From contig NZ_CP014504.1 of the NCBI RefSeq assembly GCF_001590605.1, positions 1,674,001-1,738,000 on the forward strand: a DNA stretch of 64,000 nt. Direction: 5' to 3'. The first letter of the stretch is position 1. Every line of letters starts with the position of its first letter. Of this stretch, positions 47,730-58,400 are shown one piece after another. Source of the stretch: Pedobacter cryoconitis (lineage in GTDB: Bacteria > Bacteroidota > Bacteroidia > Sphingobacteriales > Sphingobacteriaceae). The position numbers were made by a program, and so were the translations under genes. Below the pieces are notes generated by a model. That model did not search any database, had not been told where the DNA came from, and worked only from the letters and a program-made list of their open reading frames with translations.

Positions 47730-47969
47730 ATGAATTTCATTATAAAATATCAAGGGATTGAAGAGCCTGACCTGGAAAGGGTATGCTCCATTCTGGAGGC
47801 TTATCATGTCCAGATACTGGATAATAGCCTGTGGCCTGAAACTGCCCTGGTCAATATGGAAGAGTCCAAACTGGGAACCTTGCAAAAAGCACTGAACGAG
47901 TGGAACATTTACCCGGAACGGGAATATGAGGTCCCTTCTCCCAGAAAAAAAATCAGGAAATCACATTAA
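47730..47969 (+). CDS. Hypothetical protein, 79 residues
   Basis: MNFIIKYQGIEEPDLERVCS opens a small alpha/beta fold that could be ferredoxin-like (strand-helix-strand to about residue 65), followed by a basic tail of the PSPRKKIRKSH kind. No membrane segment. Not recognised. The 34-base palindrome sits directly upstream. Confidence 0.55.
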   Translation: MNFIIKYQGIEEPDLERVCSILEAYHVQILDNSLWPETALVNMEESKLGTLQKALNEWNIYPEREYEVPSPRKKIRKSH

Positions 47970-48035
47970 AATTACATCATTGATTTTCAGGATAGTTATT
48001 TAAATTATATATTTAAGAATCTATCTCGCTCTAAT

Positions 48036-48338
48036 ATGAAAACACTGAAAATTTTAAGGCTTTTACTGACTTCTTATCTAGGCCTGATGGCCACCACTTT
48101 AATCCTCTTTTTAATTGGAATTATAGCTTATCAATTTATGGGCGTAGAATTTCAGCCTGTAATTATCTGGTTCAAAGTTATTACACTCGGGGTAGTTGGG
48201 TATTATCTGAGCAATTATAAGAAGAAAGAATTTTATTACTACCGCAACCTGGGCTTATCCAGACGGTTTATCTGGGTATGTACTTTTACTTTTGATTTAA
48301 GCTTGTTTGTTGCCTTGCTGATCCTGATCAAAAGCTGA
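48036..48338 (+). CDS. Small hypothetical membrane protein
   Basis: 100 residues with hydrophobic segments at ~10-32, ~42-58 and ~80-98, probably three inner-membrane helices. An ABC-2-permease-like or multidrug-exporter-like accessory role is only a guess. It converges with TerC: the last 42 bases (48297-48338) are shared on opposite strands. Confidence 0.6.
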   Translation: MKTLKILRLLLTSYLGLMATTLILFLIGIIAYQFMGVEFQPVIIWFKVITLGVVGYYLSNYKKKEFYYYRNLGLSRRFIWVCTFTFDLSLFVALLILIKS

Positions 48339-49139
48339 GTTTCCTTCTTCTTTTTCAATTTCATCATGGGTTTTACTCTTCTTAGGGAAGTTAAACAACA
48401 TTGAGGAGACAATGGGCAGGACAAAAATGGCTACCGTAAAGATCGACACAAAAAGATCTGTTTTTTCACTCTCTATTAAGTGCGTGATTGCTGATTCAGG
48501 GAAGAAATGCGTCAAAAGTGATGAGGTCAGTTTAATACCCAGCACACCAATCACGGTAAAGGCAGCAGTTTCCAGGAAAGTGAATTTCTCCATCAATCTG
48601 ACAAATGCCTGTGCCACAAAACGCATGGCTAAAATTCCAATGAATACCCCGATATAAATCAGGTAAATATGATCTGTAAAAGCAACAGCCGCAAATACAT
48701 TATCAATTGAAAAGGCCAGATCCATGACCTCAACCAGGGCAACAGTTGCCCAGAATGTTCCTACTAAACCAACTGTGTTTTTGTAAAACCAGCTTTTTGA
48801 TTTATCAATCTGCTCTTCCTGATGCACGTTGTTTTTCTTACTTCTTTTTCTGAAAAAATCAAAAGCAAGATACAATAAGTATAGTCCTCCCAATGGTTTT
48901 AACCACCATATTTTGACTAACCAGGCAGCAAGGAATAAACAAATCCCACGAAATACATAAGCACCGATAATCCCATATTTCAAAGCTCTTTTACGTTGAT
49001 CTTTGGGTAAATCCATGACCATGGTGGCTAATACCGCAGCATTATCCACCGAGAGCAAGCTTTCTATGACAATCAAGTTTAAAATAATCAGTAATCCTGC
49101 TTTAATATCTGGTCCCAGAATCGTGTGTAAAAAATCCAT
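48297..49139 (-). CDS. TerC family integral membrane protein
   Basis: 280 residues, about seven membrane helices, with the family motifs LIVIESLLSVDNAAVLATMV (residues ~22-41) and MDLAFSIDNVFAAVAF (near 139). TerC/Alx proteins are linked to manganese homeostasis and metallation of exported proteins. It ends with a charged tail (KSKTHDEIEKEEGNSAFDQD). It lies 32 bases after the TIM-barrel gene on the same strand and may be the end of that operon. The 3' end overlaps the convergent small gene. Confidence 0.92.
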   Translation of the reverse strand: MDFLHTILGPDIKAGLLIILNLIVIESLLSVDNAAVLATMVMDLPKDQRKRALKYGIIGAYVFRGICLFLAAWLVKIWWLKPLGGLYLLYLAFDFFRKRSKKNNVHQEEQIDKSKSWFYKNTVGLVGTFWATVALVEVMDLAFSIDNVFAAVAFTDHIYLIYIGVFIGILAMRFVAQAFVRLMEKFTFLETAAFTVIGVLGIKLTSSLLTHFFPESAITHLIESEKTDLFVSIFTVAIFVLPIVSSMLFNFPKKSKTHDEIEKEEGNSAFDQDQQGNKQA

Positions 49140-49171
49140 AAGCCAAAATTACTTTAAAACCTGAACATTTC

Positions 49172-50098
49172 CTACAGGAAGCTATCTGCTTCTCTATAGG
49201 CCTGAATAACGCGCAACTCCCCTTCTTTGCTCTTTATTGAATTGCCATGCTCCATGCCCATCACTCCTTTGTATCCTTTTTGGTGCAGATGTTTAAATAG
49301 GTTTTTATAGTTAATTTCACCAGTGCCTGGTTCATTTCTTCCCGGGTTATCACCAATTTGCACGTAGGCAATCTCCTCCCAGCAGCGATCAATATTGATG
49401 ATCAGATTTCCTTCTGTCCGTTGCATATGGTAGATGTCGAAAAGTATTTTGCAAGATGGACTATTGACTGCCTTACAAACATTATAAGTCTCATGTGTCT
49501 GTTGCAGAAATAGTTCTGGTGTGTCACTTAAAGTTTCCAATACCATGATCAGGCCATGGGGCTCAAAAATCTCTGCACCTGCGCGCATGGCATCTACGAC
49601 ATTGGCCATTTGGATCCCATAAGGAAGTTTACGTTCATAGAATCCAGGGACTACGGTGGCCCATTTCGCATTGCAGCGTTTTGCAGCTTCAACAGAACGA
49701 TGGCAAGTCTCTATAAATTTATCCTTGAATTCTTTTTTACCAGTGGTCAGGGATGTTTTCCAGTTATCACCCCCATCTACCACGAATACACCCATTCTCA
49801 TGCCAAGCTTAGCAAGTAAATCGCCAATTTTCGTCTGTTCCGCTACAGGTCTGCCTATAAAGCCATTGTCCTCAATTGACCTGAATCCCTGGTCATACAT
49901 GTATTGGATCTGATCCAGAAAGCTTTTTCCTGCATGCTGGGCGAACATGCCTTGATGAGGTGCATAATCCAGATTAAATGTTTTGCCAGCCAGCATTTGT
50001 ATTTTTTCCGGAGAGCCAGCCACCGCATTTACGGAAGAACCTGCAATCAGTGCACCCGTTGCAATTGCACTATTTCTTAAAAATTCTATTCTGTTCAT
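49172..50098 (-). CDS. Exported hydroxypyruvate-isomerase-like TIM barrel protein
   Basis: 308 residues. The N-terminus NRIEFLRNSAIATGALIAGS resembles a Tat-type leader with a weakened twin-Arg (one Arg replaced by Ile). The barrel carries Hyi-like motifs: MVLETLSD (Glu), DIYHMQRTEGNLI (Asp, His), DNPGRNEPGTGEINY and GMEHGNSIKS (Glu). Such enzymes interconvert hydroxypyruvate and tartronate semialdehyde or epimerise keto sugars. Here it would act outside the cytoplasm on a sugar delivered by the SusC/D pair upstream. Probable operon with the Gfo/Idh gene. Confidence 0.82.
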   Translation of the reverse strand: MNRIEFLRNSAIATGALIAGSSVNAVAGSPEKIQMLAGKTFNLDYAPHQGMFAQHAGKSFLDQIQYMYDQGFRSIEDNGFIGRPVAEQTKIGDLLAKLGMRMGVFVVDGGDNWKTSLTTGKKEFKDKFIETCHRSVEAAKRCNAKWATVVPGFYERKLPYGIQMANVVDAMRAGAEIFEPHGLIMVLETLSDTPELFLQQTHETYNVCKAVNSPSCKILFDIYHMQRTEGNLIINIDRCWEEIAYVQIGDNPGRNEPGTGEINYKNLFKHLHQKGYKGVMGMEHGNSIKSKEGELRVIQAYREADSFL

Positions 50099-50175
50099 AT
50101 TAAAATGGTTAAGCTATTTTATGTTTTGTTGCTATATAAACTGGTGTTTTTAAAGCAATCATATAGCTATTGTTG

Positions 50176-51186
50176 TTAATTTACGATCATTTTCTTAAAC
50201 CCGGCAGTCAGCGTGTCTGTAACCGTTCCATCTTTGCGGTGATAGATCAAGTAAGCCTCCATGTTTTTCTTTGCACTGACAAAGGCCAGCGCCTGTTCAA
50301 CGGACATTGCCATAACCGCATTGTCATATCCATCGGCAGTTAAAGCATCTTTAGCATATAGTGTTACACTAATCAATTGATTGTCCAGCGGATAACCTGT
50401 TTTTGGATTAATCAAATGAGAGATTTTCTTTCCACCTGCCTGTAAATACTTCCTGTAATTTCCCGAAGTCGTAACTGCACCCTCATTGAAACTAATCACA
50501 TGCCTGAGTTGTGGTTCTGACTGCTCATTTAATGCTGGTCCTTCGATACCAACCCGGAGTGCAGTCCCATCAGGCTTTGGCCCCTTCATCCTGATCTCTC
50601 CACCTATTTCCACTACAAAGCAGTGGATTCCCTTTTGTAACAGATAATCTGCTACCACATCCACACTATAGCCTTGTGCTATCCCATTGAGATCAATTTG
50701 TACACCTGGTTGCTTTTTAAAAAGCTCATTTCCCTGAACTCCGAGCAGATTCATGCCCACATTTTTCAACAATTCCTTAATTCTGGCGCTATCCGGAAAC
50801 ACAGCAATTGGTTTTGGCCCAAAACCCCAGGCCTGAACTAAAGGAGCTACAGTGATATCAAACTTGCCCTGCGTAGCCTCATAAATTTCAAATGATTTAT
50901 TGATCACTTGCATAAAATGACTGTCTATACTTAAAGCTTTAGTGGCGCTGTTAAACTTACTGATCAAAGAATAAGACTTATATAAAGACATTGAGGAGTC
51001 AATTTTTAATAAAATACTATCTACCTCAGCCCCGCTGACTAATGGAGATTCAGCAAAATACTTAATGGAATAATCCGTTCCCTGGGCATAACCACGTAAA
51101 GTATATTGCTGCTGTTCCTTCTTTTTAACAAAGAAAGAAAACAACAGCAATATACTAATCATCAGAGTTTGATGGATGAAACCCAC
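50176..51186 (-). CDS. apbE: FAD:protein FMN transferase (ApbE family)
   Basis: 336 residues with an N-terminal hydrophobic anchor or signal (LMISILLLFSFFV). Family motifs are RGYAQGTDYSIKYF, FDITVAPLVQAWGFGP (near 120), QIDLNGIAQGYSVDVVADYL and SHLINPKTGYPL. The metal-binding loop reads LTADGYDNAVMAM: the Asp is kept, but the usual later Thr is Asn. ApbE attaches FMN to Ser/Thr of target proteins at the membrane or in the periplasm. I find no canonical target motif (S/T-G-A-x-T in the right context) in the neighbours. Last 9 bases from the Gfo/Idh gene. Confidence 0.88.
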   Translation of the reverse strand: MGFIHQTLMISILLLFSFFVKKKEQQQYTLRGYAQGTDYSIKYFAESPLVSGAEVDSILLKIDSSMSLYKSYSLISKFNSATKALSIDSHFMQVINKSFEIYEATQGKFDITVAPLVQAWGFGPKPIAVFPDSARIKELLKNVGMNLLGVQGNELFKKQPGVQIDLNGIAQGYSVDVVADYLLQKGIHCFVVEIGGEIRMKGPKPDGTALRVGIEGPALNEQSEPQLRHVISFNEGAVTTSGNYRKYLQAGGKKISHLINPKTGYPLDNQLISVTLYAKDALTADGYDNAVMAMSVEQALAFVSAKKNMEAYLIYHRKDGTVTDTLTAGFKKMIVN

Positions 51187-51195
51187 GGCTTATAA

Positions 51196-52515
51196 TTAAA
51201 TTACTTTAGTTTTTCCAGGCGTTGGAATTGGATATAATCCATGCTCATCAGGCATCAATTTTGGGTTGGCGGTCCAGCTCAGTTCAGCCGGAAACAAGCT
51301 ATTGTCTGCATTCAAAGCCTCGTCCCATTTGATCGTCTGACCAGAATAAGTAGCATACCTGCCTATTATTGAAGTAAAGCAACTTTTAGCCCCGCGTTCT
51401 GCATCGCTGAATTTAAACTCTCCTTTAGCAATAGCAGCAAACAACTCATCATGTTCTGTTTGGTAAGGATTTTTATTTCCTTTAGTCGGGTGACTGAATA
51501 TTTCTTTGCCTTTATGGTCCGATAATATGCCATGATTACCTGCCGATAGATAAGCTTTGCCCTTTGTTCCCTGGAAACTTTCGTCCACTCTGTTTTCTGT
51601 ACCTTCAAAATGGCGGCACTGGCTATAAATCACAGCTCCATCTGCGTAAGTTAACTCTACAGCATGGTTATCATAGATTTCCCCATAATCTTTTCCTGTT
51701 CTCCAGGCGCGGCTGCCAGTTCCCTGTACAGAAACCGGGTAAGCCCCTTTTATCCAGTTTGCAATGTCAATATTATGTACATGCTGTTCTACGATATGAT
51801 CCCCGCAAAGCCAGTTGAAATAATACCAGTTGCGCATCTGATATTCCATTTCTGTTTGCTGGGCCTGGCGTTTTTTAACCCAAACCCCACCACTGTTCCA
51901 ATACACCTGGCCACTATAAATTTCACCTATAGCCCCATCTTCTATTCTCTTCATTGTTTCCGTGTAATTGGTCTGGTACCTGCGCTGCAAACCAACTACT
52001 ACATTCAGCTTTTTCTGCTTAGCAATTTCTGCTGCCGCCAGTACTCTCCGGATTCCCGGTGAATCAACTGCTACAGGTTTTTCCATAAAAACATGTTTCC
52101 CCTGTTTAACAGCTTCTTCAAAATGACCAGGCCTGAATCCCGGAGGGGTTACCAATAAGACTACATCAGCCAATGCAATAGCTTGCTTATAAGCCTCAAA
52201 ACCTATAAAACGACGTTCTTTAGGGACATCGACTTTATCTTTAAATTTATCAAAAAGGACTTTATAGCTATTGTCCATTCTATCCTGGAAAGCATCGGCC
52301 ATAGCCACCAGCTTAACATTCTGAGTGGTGCTTAAAGCTTGAAAAGCAGCACCAGTGCCACGGTCTCCACAACCGATCAAGGCAATCTTAATTGTATCAT
52401 CAGTGGAAGTGTGCCCGCCTGCAAAAGCGAATTGATTTAACAATACACCTCCGGCAATCAGTGCCGAAGACTTTAAAAATTCGCGGCGTTTCTCACGCAA
52501 TTCTTCATTGTTCAT
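51196..52515 (-). CDS. Tat-exported Gfo/Idh/MocA family oxidoreductase
   Basis: 439 residues with a twin-arginine leader (REKRREFLKSSALIAGGVLL). NAD(P)-binding motif IALIGCGDRGTGAAF near residue 44, then MEKPVAVDSPG with the Lys-Pro of the family, and WYYFNWLCGDHIVEQHVHNI in the C-terminal domain. These enzymes oxidise hydroxyls of sugars, inositols or glycosides with tightly bound cofactor when exported. Substrate unknown. It sits between the SUMF1-like gene and apbE. Confidence 0.88.
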   Translation of the reverse strand: MNNEELREKRREFLKSSALIAGGVLLNQFAFAGGHTSTDDTIKIALIGCGDRGTGAAFQALSTTQNVKLVAMADAFQDRMDNSYKVLFDKFKDKVDVPKERRFIGFEAYKQAIALADVVLLVTPPGFRPGHFEEAVKQGKHVFMEKPVAVDSPGIRRVLAAAEIAKQKKLNVVVGLQRRYQTNYTETMKRIEDGAIGEIYSGQVYWNSGGVWVKKRQAQQTEMEYQMRNWYYFNWLCGDHIVEQHVHNIDIANWIKGAYPVSVQGTGSRAWRTGKDYGEIYDNHAVELTYADGAVIYSQCRHFEGTENRVDESFQGTKGKAYLSAGNHGILSDHKGKEIFSHPTKGNKNPYQTEHDELFAAIAKGEFKFSDAERGAKSCFTSIIGRYATYSGQTIKWDEALNADNSLFPAELSWTANPKLMPDEHGLYPIPTPGKTKVI

Positions 52516-52555
52516 AGTAAAATCTTTTTAGGTTCTATTTGGTTGTTCAATGTGT

Positions 52556-53518
52556 TTAATAATCGGCAATCACAGGTTGATCATAATAAGCTGTGATTTC
52601 AGCTTTAGAAGGTGTATTTACAGGCCTTACCAGGCGCATCCCGATAAAAGGGGCTTCAGGAAACCACCAGTTGCTCTTTGGAATCTGAGGATCAAGCTGT
52701 TTCCATACCGGATCAGAAGCGAGCCTGGCTGCTGAACGTAAATCTAACGGCGTATCCTCATAAGAACCTCCCCGAATTACATGGGCATATAATTTTGAAG
52801 GAGCAGCTACCGGATTAATGGCAACTCCTTTTTGGTTTGCAGCATAAAAATCTGCCGCATACTGGTCATACGTCCATTCTCCAACATTTCCATATAAGTC
52901 AAACAAGCCCCAGGGATTCGGTTTTTTCTGTCCTACAGCATGAGTTTTACCCCCGCTGTTCTCCTTAAACCAGCCATAATCGGCTAATCCGGCTGCTGCA
53001 TCTCCAAAAGTATATTCACTAGTACTTCCCGCTCTGCAAGCATACTCCCATTCTGCCTCTGTCGGTAAGCGGTAAAACACTCCTGTTCTGGCATATAACC
53101 ATTTACAATACTGTATGGCATTGTAATGTGTCATAGCCAGTGCAGGATGGTTTTCCTTTCCCATTCCAAAAGTCATATCAAGATAAGGTTTGGTTGGTCT
53201 GGTTACTGCATCTACATTTGCAGGTACAGGTACTATACTGTGAGACGTCTCGTAATCCTTGTATAAAAAAGGCTCGTATAAATCCCACGTCAACTCAAAA
53301 GTTGCCATCCAGAAAGCATCCAGTTTTACCCGGTGTACAGGCAATTCATCCGCTTTTCCCTTTTTACTCCCCATCAGAAATTCTCCTGCGGGAATAGCCT
53401 GCATCGTGAAACTTAATTTGGTGCCCTCAATTTGCTGCGTATACGATTTCTCTTGTGCAAACGAAAAAAAGGCACTCAGCAATAGTGGTACTGTAATTAA
53501 TAATTTAACACTCATCAT
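52556..53518 (-). CDS. SUMF1/FGE-like protein lacking the catalytic cysteines
   Basis: 320 residues with a signal peptide (LLITVPLLLSAFFSFA). Typical domain motifs are IPAGEFLMGSKKG, YRLPTEAEWEYACRAGS, NPWGLFDLYGNVGEWT and VIRGGSYEDTPLDLRSAAR. True formylglycine-generating enzymes carry two Cys after R-G-G-S; here there is none, so it is unlikely to activate a sulfatase, and none is in the window. It is a SUMF1-like domain protein, perhaps sugar-binding. The SusD stop (TAA) is directly followed by its ATG. Confidence 0.87.
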   Translation of the reverse strand: MMSVKLLITVPLLLSAFFSFAQEKSYTQQIEGTKLSFTMQAIPAGEFLMGSKKGKADELPVHRVKLDAFWMATFELTWDLYEPFLYKDYETSHSIVPVPANVDAVTRPTKPYLDMTFGMGKENHPALAMTHYNAIQYCKWLYARTGVFYRLPTEAEWEYACRAGSTSEYTFGDAAAGLADYGWFKENSGGKTHAVGQKKPNPWGLFDLYGNVGEWTYDQYAADFYAANQKGVAINPVAAPSKLYAHVIRGGSYEDTPLDLRSAARLASDPVWKQLDPQIPKSNWWFPEAPFIGMRLVRPVNTPSKAEITAYYDQPVIADY

Positions 53519-55402
53519 TTAATACCCGGGGTTCTGTTTTAATTCTTTGTTCTTAAAAACTTCATCACGCTCAAATGGTCTGAAATATACCTTTTCTGCC
53601 CATTTACGACTTTCCTGAGCAGTTTCAACAGTTGTCGTATAAGTATAATCGTAAACTGAAGGATCGTAATGATAAGGCGCTGACATCGTTTGTCCGGATT
53701 TAAACTTACCCGTAACTTTGATATAAGTAGGTTGTCTGCCTAAAGTTTCTTCAGCAATCATCCAGCGGCGTGTATCATGATAACGCTGCTCTTCATAAGC
53801 CATTTCAATTCTGCGCTCGTGGCGGTAAGTATCCTTTAACTCTGTTGATGAACTTGAGCTCACAGCCGGCATACCAGCTCTGAACCTGATCCTGTTCAAC
53901 CAGACAATAGCCTGATCGGTCTGACCTAATTCAATACTGGCCTCAATATAATTCAGCACAGCCTCTGTATACCTGAAAAAAGGCCATGGCACAAACTGCG
54001 GCATTGAAGCATCTACAATAGCAGGGTCCGGATCAGTAAATTTCTGCAGATAATAGCCAGTCCAGCTTCCGTTCCAGTTTTCAATAGAACTTCCGCGGGT
54101 ATCAAGCCCTTTGAAATTGATTACATTACCGCCCTCTTTCAAATCATATTCTCCAGTCTGGATCTGATTGGCAGGATCGACATTTCCAGAAACCTTGTCT
54201 CTTGGTTTCCATCCCGCACCATCATACAGTATTGTAGCATAAAAGCGCGGATCACGATTTTGATACGGTGCATTCTTCTGTGCAGTATTTGCCCAGCTGA
54301 ACTTAGTCCCGTCTGTCATCTCGTAATCATCAACCATCAAGCCAATGGGTGTATTACCAGCCCAATTGTGATATCCATTCGGGCCATTCGCACGCGCATA
54401 ACGGTTATCACTCCGGTCAATAAAATAGCGTGCAAATATCAATTCTGAACTTGCCGAAGCATCTATACCCGGCGCTTTACTTTCTCCGCCCATGGCAATG
54501 CTTTTATAATTATTCATACCGTCTTTCATTGATACTTTCTCGCTGAGAGACAGTTTATAACCACTACCTGCATCTATTACTGCTTTAGCTGCATCTTGTG
54601 CCGCTTTCCAGCGTTGCATCCGGTCTCCAGTTATATAACCAAGAAATTCGGGATTGGCATAACCAGAAATAACCCCTTTAGATTTTGATCTGGCAGTTGG
54701 TGAATCATGTAAATCACTTGCTGCATACAACAGAACTCTTGATTTTAAAGCCATTGCAGCTAAAGAAGAAGTCCTTCCTTTTTGCGTAGATTTTCCTGTC
54801 AGTTCCTTGATTGCATCATCGCAATCTTTAACTATAAAATTCACACACTCTTCATAAGTTGCTCTTTTCGCAGCATAGTCCTCATTCAGCGCATAAACTT
54901 TTGTAATCAATGGCACACTGCCGTAAAAACGGGTCAGCTGATGATAAAAATAAGCTCTTAAAAAGTGTGCTTCACCCAACAACTGATCTTTCACGTTTTT
55001 ATCAGTAATCCCATTGTCGGCCCCTGATAATTTTTCGATGGTGATGTTACAAGATCTGATCCGGTTATACATTCTGTTATAAGCCCAGGTATCATCCACC
55101 CAACCTAAAGTTGTCGGATTTATAATTCCGGCATTCACCAAATCAATTCCTCTGTTAGGGTGCGTAAATAAAGATTCATCAGTCACAGAAGACAACATTT
55201 GTTCTGGAAAACCGCCATTACCCAGTCCATTGTAAATTTCGGTCACAAAAGCCTGTGCCAGCGCCGGATCTTTCCAGATCAGTTCCGAAGGAATTTGGGT
55301 AGGCGGAGTTACAGTCAGGAAATCTTTTTTACATCCGCAGATAAATGAGGCCAGCAGTGCGGTGGTCAGTAGTATATAAGTATTTTTGAATATCGGGTTC
55401 AT
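53519..55402 (-). CDS. SusD/RagB family nutrient-binding outer-membrane lipoprotein
   Basis: 627 residues. Lipobox ASFICGCKKD (Cys near residue 24). The SusD fold is seen as WVDDTWAYNRMYNRIRSCNI, LLGEAHFLRAYFYHQLTRFY and YIEASIELGQTDQAIVWLNR, then RRIEMAYEEQRYHDTRRW near the end. SusD proteins sit on the SusC barrel as a lid and capture the ligand. The partner is the gene directly upstream; the intergenic gap is 25 bases. The ligand is not known. Confidence 0.96.
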   Translation of the reverse strand: MNPIFKNTYILLTTALLASFICGCKKDFLTVTPPTQIPSELIWKDPALAQAFVTEIYNGLGNGGFPEQMLSSVTDESLFTHPNRGIDLVNAGIINPTTLGWVDDTWAYNRMYNRIRSCNITIEKLSGADNGITDKNVKDQLLGEAHFLRAYFYHQLTRFYGSVPLITKVYALNEDYAAKRATYEECVNFIVKDCDDAIKELTGKSTQKGRTSSLAAMALKSRVLLYAASDLHDSPTARSKSKGVISGYANPEFLGYITGDRMQRWKAAQDAAKAVIDAGSGYKLSLSEKVSMKDGMNNYKSIAMGGESKAPGIDASASSELIFARYFIDRSDNRYARANGPNGYHNWAGNTPIGLMVDDYEMTDGTKFSWANTAQKNAPYQNRDPRFYATILYDGAGWKPRDKVSGNVDPANQIQTGEYDLKEGGNVINFKGLDTRGSSIENWNGSWTGYYLQKFTDPDPAIVDASMPQFVPWPFFRYTEAVLNYIEASIELGQTDQAIVWLNRIRFRAGMPAVSSSSSTELKDTYRHERRIEMAYEEQRYHDTRRWMIAEETLGRQPTYIKVTGKFKSGQTMSAPYHYDPSVYDYTYTTTVETAQESRKWAEKVYFRPFERDEVFKNKELKQNPGY

Positions 55403-55427
55403 ATGTTTAGATCTATAGATAGTGAGT

Positions 55428-58400
55428 TTAAAAAGTGACTTTGATCCCTGTATTGATCACCCTTGCCTGTGGATAATACTGTGCACTGGAGTTGGTTGAT
55501 TCCGGATCCCAGATTCCAATTTTATCCACTGTAATCAGGTTTAAGCCGTTAACATATACTCTTAGCGCACTAATGCCGGCTTTTTTACACCATGTTGATG
55601 GTAAAGTATAGCCTATCTCTACATTTTTCAGTCTGACATAATTATTACTGCGCAGCCAATAAGTATTTCTGCCTGCGTTGTTAAAATCTGTATAATACGT
55701 TTTACCACGGTTCGACAAACGAGGGAACTCACTGCTTGGATTATCAATGGTCCAGCGGTTTTTATAAGACCAGTCCAGGAAGTTTCCAATATCTCCCGAC
55801 TCTGTAAGGCCTACTATTTGAACACCTCCGCTAGCGCCCTGTACCAAGGCAGAGAAGTCAAAATTCTTATACTGTAAAGTCAGGTTAAAACCACCTGTAA
55901 AAGTTGGTGTGCTGGTTTTATCAGACCTGATGCGGTCGTCCCCATCTATTTTACCATCTCCATTTACATCTCTGAATTTCATGTCTCCAGGAAGCAGGTT
56001 GTTTGTTAACGCGCTGTAATTAATCGTATTAGCTTTAATTTCCGCGGCGTCCCTAAATACCCCTGCATACTCATAAATCAAATCCGTACCTGTTGGCATC
56101 CCTGTAGATTGCTGCCACGAAGGTGCACCTGGTGTTTCATCCCAGAAAATGATCTTGTTTTTAGAATATCCCCCATTTACACTTACGCCATAGTTCAATT
56201 CGCCAACATGGTCATTGTAACTCAATTTAAATTCAAAACCTTTGTTGTTTACCTTTCCCAGATTCACAGGAGGCAGTTTATCAGTAATCCCAGAACTCCC
56301 TGGAATAGAACTTCCCCTGCTAATCAGGATTTTAGTTCTTTTATTATAAAAATAATCGAATTCAAAACTCAGTTTGTTATTTAAAAACGAAGCATCCAGA
56401 CCCAGATTCGCATTGTTGGCTACTTCCCAGCCGAAATCCAGATTAGGTACGCGGTTCTCTACTAAAGTCTGGCTGTATTGATTGTTAACGATGTAATTTC
56501 CAAAGCCCATGGTATTGAGATATTGATATTCAGCCAAAGCATCGCCGAAATAAGCCTCAGCACCCATCTGGCCATAAGAAGCCCTGATTTTCAGGTTATT
56601 GATAAACTTCACATGGTCTTTAAAGAAAGATTCTTCCGACACTCTCCATCCAGCTGAAACTCCCGGAAAAAATCCAAATCTCTTGTTTTCAGGGAAGATA
56701 TAAGAGCCATCTACTCTCCATAAAAACTCTGCCAGATACTTTTCTTTATAATTATAACCGGCTCTTCCAAAATAACTTAAGCGTGCTCTGTTGAATAAAT
56801 TATTTGGGGCATCTGTAGGATTGCCAACGGTTTGCTCTTTATCACTTCCAGCTACTAATTGCTGCAAGGCCGTAGACAGGAAATATCTGCGTGCTGCACT
56901 GAAACCATCATTGTTGACTTTCTCCCTGGTTACCCCTGCCATCAGGTTAAAAGTATGGTCTCCTATTTTCTTATCATAAGTAGCCATTCCCATTAAATTG
57001 ATGGCAAGTTGTGCGCCTGCTGTCTCATTTAAGCTTGCATCGGTACGTTCCGAACGCACAGATCCTTTCAACAATGGTGTAACACCATCGGCCTCAAAAG
57101 ATTTTTTATCCCAGTAATATAATGTCCAGGGCGTTTGCCATCTTTTTTGTCTGCCCGCAAACTTATCAATAGAAGCGGTACCAGTAATTTTCAGGCCTTC
57201 TACACCTGGTACTTTAATATCAATTTTACCGGTAGACTGAAAGTAATCACGCTGATCCCTGTTGTAACCTGTCTGATCTGTAGTAATCACATAAGGATTA
57301 TAGCCGAATTCGATATCCGGTCCTGGTAATCCATTTGGCCAGACTTCCTGTTCAGTAGGTTTACCACGCATCAGCATCCTGAAAATATCACCAGCACCAA
57401 CAGTTGGATAATTACGGGCCTCTTCCCTGCCTGTAATCCCTAAAGTTAAAGTCACATATTTGCTTACTGCAGCTTCCAGATTAATCCTTAAATCATATTG
57501 CTTATAACCAGTAGCTGATTTTTTGTAATAGCCATCCTGATCCAAATAACCTAATGATACCAGGTATTTGATATTTTCTGCACCACCTGTTAACTGCAAA
57601 TTGTGTCTTTGCTGAGGTGACCAGTTCTTTAAAGTAGTTTTGAACCAGTCTGTATTCGGGTAACGCAAAGGATCAGAACCGTCACTTAATTTCTGCATTT
57701 CACCGGGCCGGTAAACAGCCGACAATATATTCCCATTATCAGTTCTTTTATAAGAACCTGTAGCTTTAAATGCTTGCGATGCCGCATTCCACTGGTCTAC
57801 AGGTAAATCTGCACCAAAAATATTCAGCTCATTTAAAATCTCGGCGTATTGAGTTGAATTGGTCATTTTAGGTGTTCTGGTAGGTTGTTGCAAACCATAG
57901 CTAAAATCATAAGAAAGCTGTGGTTTACCAGATTTACCCTGTTTAGTGGTGATCAGAATTACACCGTTTGCCGCCCGTGACCCATAAATTGCTGCCGAAG
58001 CATCTTTCAGTACCGACACGCTTTCTACATCATTAGGATTGATCCTTTCTAAACCACCCGCGCGGTTTGGCACCCCGTCAATAACAATCAGGGCATCATT
58101 ATTTCCTAATGAATTTACCCCCCGGATTCTGATGGTAGATCCATCAGCTCCCGGCTCTCCGCTTGATTGTAAAGCAGTTACTCCTGGTAAGCGCCCGGCT
58201 AAAGAGTTGGACAAGTTAACGTTTGGCGTTTTGGCCAGCTCTGTACCTTTTACAGAAGTTACAGCGCCAGAAACTACTGCCTTTTTCTGCGTGCCATAGC
58301 CAACAACTACGATTTCTGTTAATGCCTGGCTATTTTCCTGTAACCTGACATTAATTACAGGGCGGTTATTGACCGGAACTTCCTGTGTATTATAGCCCAG

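Noticed and set aside
49144..49151. TAATTTTG as a TerC promoter
   Set aside because: The match is real, but the predicted start of transcription would fall at or inside the ATG.
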